From positions 1 to 7,525 of the forward strand of contig JAHISI010000051.1 in NCBI GenBank assembly GCA_018818345.1: a DNA stretch of 7,525 nucleotides, given 5' to 3'. The first letter of the stretch is position 1; each line of letters opens with the position of its first letter. Below are positions 5,677 to 7,525 of the stretch, one piece after another. The position numbers and the translations under genes were made by a program. The notes beneath the pieces were generated by a model that saw nothing but the letters and a program-made list of their open reading frames with translations, ran no database searches and was not told the origin of the DNA. The DNA comes from Patescibacteria group bacterium. GTDB taxonomy: Bacteria > Patescibacteriota > Dojkabacteria > SC72.

Positions 5677-7525
5677 ATGAAGATTCGAAAAGCCCCAAGA
5701 AAATCTAAGTCTATTTTTGTAATATATTCTTCATTTTTCCTGCTTGTTTCAATACCTTTAGTCACATGGGGGCTTGTAAATGGTTCATTTGATATTCGAA
5801 ATATGGCATTTGATAGTGTAACTGTAAGCGATGAAAATCCTTGCGTAATATCCCTTCCAAATGTTAACCCATATACCTTAGAGGTTGGAAAAGAAATCAC
5901 TATCCAAGTAGACGCAACATTGAAAGATGCAGGGATTGAATCATTAAGAATTTCTGATTCAACAGGAACTCTCATTCATGAAGAGTCTTTTACCAAATCC
6001 CCTATCTCCATTGCTACCAGCTTCAAATTCACACCTTTTAAATCTGGTACTGTAGATATGTTGGGCCTCATAAACAAGGTTGGAGGTGGTAGTGTCGCAT
6101 GTAAAATCAGTAGTGAATATGACATTCTTGGGTTGAAGGCAATGGCAAGTAATGAAATCCCTACATTTACAACTGTACCTGCAGGATCAAAACCATCACA
6201 AGATATTAAAACGGGAGTTGCATACGAATATACACTTACAGCATTAGATATTGATGGCGACCATATTAACTACAGCTATTCATTCACTCCCGGAGCTACG
6301 TGGCTAAAATCTACAATCATCGAAGATGGTTCCAATGGTAAACTTGCAATCAAATTCTACGGCTCAACTGACAAGCCTGCCAGTTACCTTGCCAATGTCT
6401 TCATTCATGATGGTTACAGTAAGCACTTGGTTTCTCAGACATGGGTCATTAGTGTAAGTCCTGCAGAAAATGATATCCCAATAGTCAGGGTTATTTCTCC
6501 AGTAACAAGTACAATACTAGACAGAGGGCAATCACAGAAAATATCTTGGGAAGCTTCAGATTTAAATCGAATAACCAAGTATGAACTTTACGTAAGTCAA
6601 AATCCTGCAGATCAAACTAGTTGGATAACCGTTAATGACAATATCTCTTCTAAGACTACATCATATCTAATTGATACTTCTGCTCTAAACCCAGGGACAT
6701 ACAAAGCCATACTTAGAGCAACAGATAATCAGAGTCCTGCATTAGCAGGAATTGGCCTTTCTCCTGAAATAGTTGTTAGTGGAACAACCACCCCAGCTCA
6801 AGAAGATGATGTTGTTGTCATAGCTGATCCACAGGTAATCAATATGTCTCCAAACAGTACAGATACTGTACAGAATAAGCAGGTCACCACTAAGGCTACA
6901 ATAATTGCAGGTACCAATGCGAGTATTAATGAGGACAGTATTTTAGTAAAGCTTGATGACAAGGATATTACTTCAGATATTAGTATTAACCAGATTTCTG
7001 AGAAAGAGCACACCATAATATATCAACCTGCAGAGAATCTGACAGCCGGGTTGCATAAGATGGAAATATACTTCGAGGATTCAAATGGCAAATCTGTAAC
7101 AAAGGCATGGACATTTACAATCCAAGAGGATGAGGTTGTTGCAGAGGGATATGTAAAGATATTTGGTATGGAGATGAGCCAAAGGACCTTAATTATAATT
7201 GGCGCCGGGATTTTGGTTATAATCGTAGCCATAGTTGCTCCAATAATCATATTCAAAGTTTGGAAGGTTGAGCAGTACAAGAATGATGATAATCCTTCAG
7301 ACACTCGATTTATGCCAAATCTTCCTACAGAACCTGTACCTGCGTTTACTCCTACATCATCTGAGATTTCAAATATGGTAGAAGCACCTCCTGTTGTTGA
7401 AGAGGAAAAGCCTGTGGTAGATGCTTGGGATAGCTATGCAGCACCACTTCCACAAGAGCCAGCAATGACTATACAAACTCCAATTCCTGTAGAAGAACCA
7501 AAGCTGAAAGAAGTCCCACCAGTAG
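5677..7525 (+). CDS. Large Ig/Fn3-like surface protein with two membrane segments (3' end beyond window)
   Basis: The frame is open for 616 codons to the window edge, with no stop, so the protein is incomplete at its C-terminus. A basic N-terminus (MKIRKAPRKSK) and hydrophobic segment (12-34) serve as a signal or anchor. Outside follow four beta-rich regions. The first (about 45-150) has the only two cysteines seen, Cys56 and Cys142, a possible disulfide. The second (about 160-262) is cadherin/Ig-like with DIDGD at 191-195. The third (about 266-368) is Fn3/Ig-like with ISWEASD. The fourth (384-484) ends with the bacterial Ig pattern LTAGLHKMEIYFEDSNGKS...WTFTI. A second transmembrane helix (504-526) is followed by KVWK and a Pro/Glu-rich, low-complexity cytoplasmic tail (about 530-616+). 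It starts 17 bp after the solute-binding gene. The exact family is not recognised; a scaffold, adhesin or accessory to the uptake system are all possible. Domain boundaries come from pattern reading only. Confidence 0.85.
   Translation, partial: MKIRKAPRKSKSIFVIYSSFFLLVSIPLVTWGLVNGSFDIRNMAFDSVTVSDENPCVISLPNVNPYTLEVGKEITIQVDATLKDAGIESLRISDSTGTLIHEESFTKSPISIATSFKFTPFKSGTVDMLGLINKVGGGSVACKISSEYDILGLKAMASNEIPTFTTVPAGSKPSQDIKTGVAYEYTLTALDIDGDHINYSYSFTPGATWLKSTIIEDGSNGKLAIKFYGSTDKPASYLANVFIHDGYSKHLVSQTWVISVSPAENDIPIVRVISPVTSTILDRGQSQKISWEASDLNRITKYELYVSQNPADQTSWITVNDNISSKTTSYLIDTSALNPGTYKAILRATDNQSPALAGIGLSPEIVVSGTTTPAQEDDVVVIADPQVINMSPNSTDTVQNKQVTTKATIIAGTNASINEDSILVKLDDKDITSDISINQISEKEHTIIYQPAENLTAGLHKMEIYFEDSNGKSVTKAWTFTIQEDEVVAEGYVKIFGMEMSQRTLIIIGAGILVIIVAIVAPIIIFKVWKVEQYKNDDNPSDTRFMPNLPTEPVPAFTPTSSEISNMVEAPPVVEEEKPVVDAWDSYAAPLPQEPAMTIQTPIPVEEPKLKEVPPV

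Noticed and set aside
7321..7335. LPTEP in the Ig-like protein as a sortase sorting motif
   Set aside because: It lies after the second transmembrane helix, on the predicted cytoplasmic side, and is followed by a long acidic tail rather than a hydrophobic helix and a short basic end. It cannot be reached by the sortase.
5677..7525. Alternative genetic code (UGA read as Gly or Trp) as in some CPR lineages
   Set aside because: All coding frames are complete without reading through any UGA, and tryptophan uses TGG throughout.

Overview
The window comes from an AT-rich bacterium using the standard code: stops are TAA or TAG and no UGA is read through. The proteins are compact, the aspartyl-tRNA synthetase is of the archaeal short type, the solute-binding protein is held by a transmembrane anchor rather than a lipobox, and a TLxTC sortase sits beside a large Ig-like surface protein. 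Together these fit a monoderm bacterium of the Candidate Phyla Radiation (Patescibacteria; Dojkabacteria/WS6 or Microgenomates-like). That placement is inference from gene style and was not tested by phylogeny.

Layout. The left half is read on the minus strand, from right to left: dnaJ (3414-2317), a short-chain dehydrogenase/reductase (2278-1541) and an archaeal-type aspartyl-tRNA synthetase (1470-109), ending in a strong intrinsic terminator (44-14). The right half is read on the plus strand: a sortase (3495-4292), a membrane-anchored extracellular solute-binding protein (4310-5659) and a large Ig/Fn3-like two-transmembrane protein (5677 to beyond the window end). The last three genes are separated by 17 bp each and look like one envelope operon. 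The two halves diverge from an 80-bp intergenic region at 3415-3494.

Regulation. The divergent region holds a perfect 7-bp inverted repeat in exactly the 9-N9-9 layout of the CIRCE/HrcA heat-shock operator, overlapping the dnaJ -10 box. None of the six start codons has a recognisable Shine-Dalgarno sequence. Three genes (reductase, sortase, Ig-like protein) have a -10-like hexamer 6-7 nt before the ATG, and dnaJ has one 8 nt before it, which suggests leaderless transcripts. aspS instead has a perfect extended -10 (TGaTATAAT) that would give a leader of about 28 nt. For aspS, the reductase and dnaJ the longest open frame begins at a TTG further upstream, but homology and promoter position favour the internal ATG.

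How the genes work together. The minus-strand genes are housekeeping: translation, an oxidoreduction of unknown substrate, and protein folding. The plus-strand genes all act at the outer face of the membrane: substrate capture, a sortase, and an extended surface protein with a Pro/Glu-rich cytoplasmic tail. No mobile element, CRISPR array, tRNA or rRNA was seen. The only gene-free stretches are short (1-108, 1471-1540, 2279-2316, 3415-3494 and two 17-bp gaps), and all but the gap before the solute-binding gene carry candidate regulatory sites.
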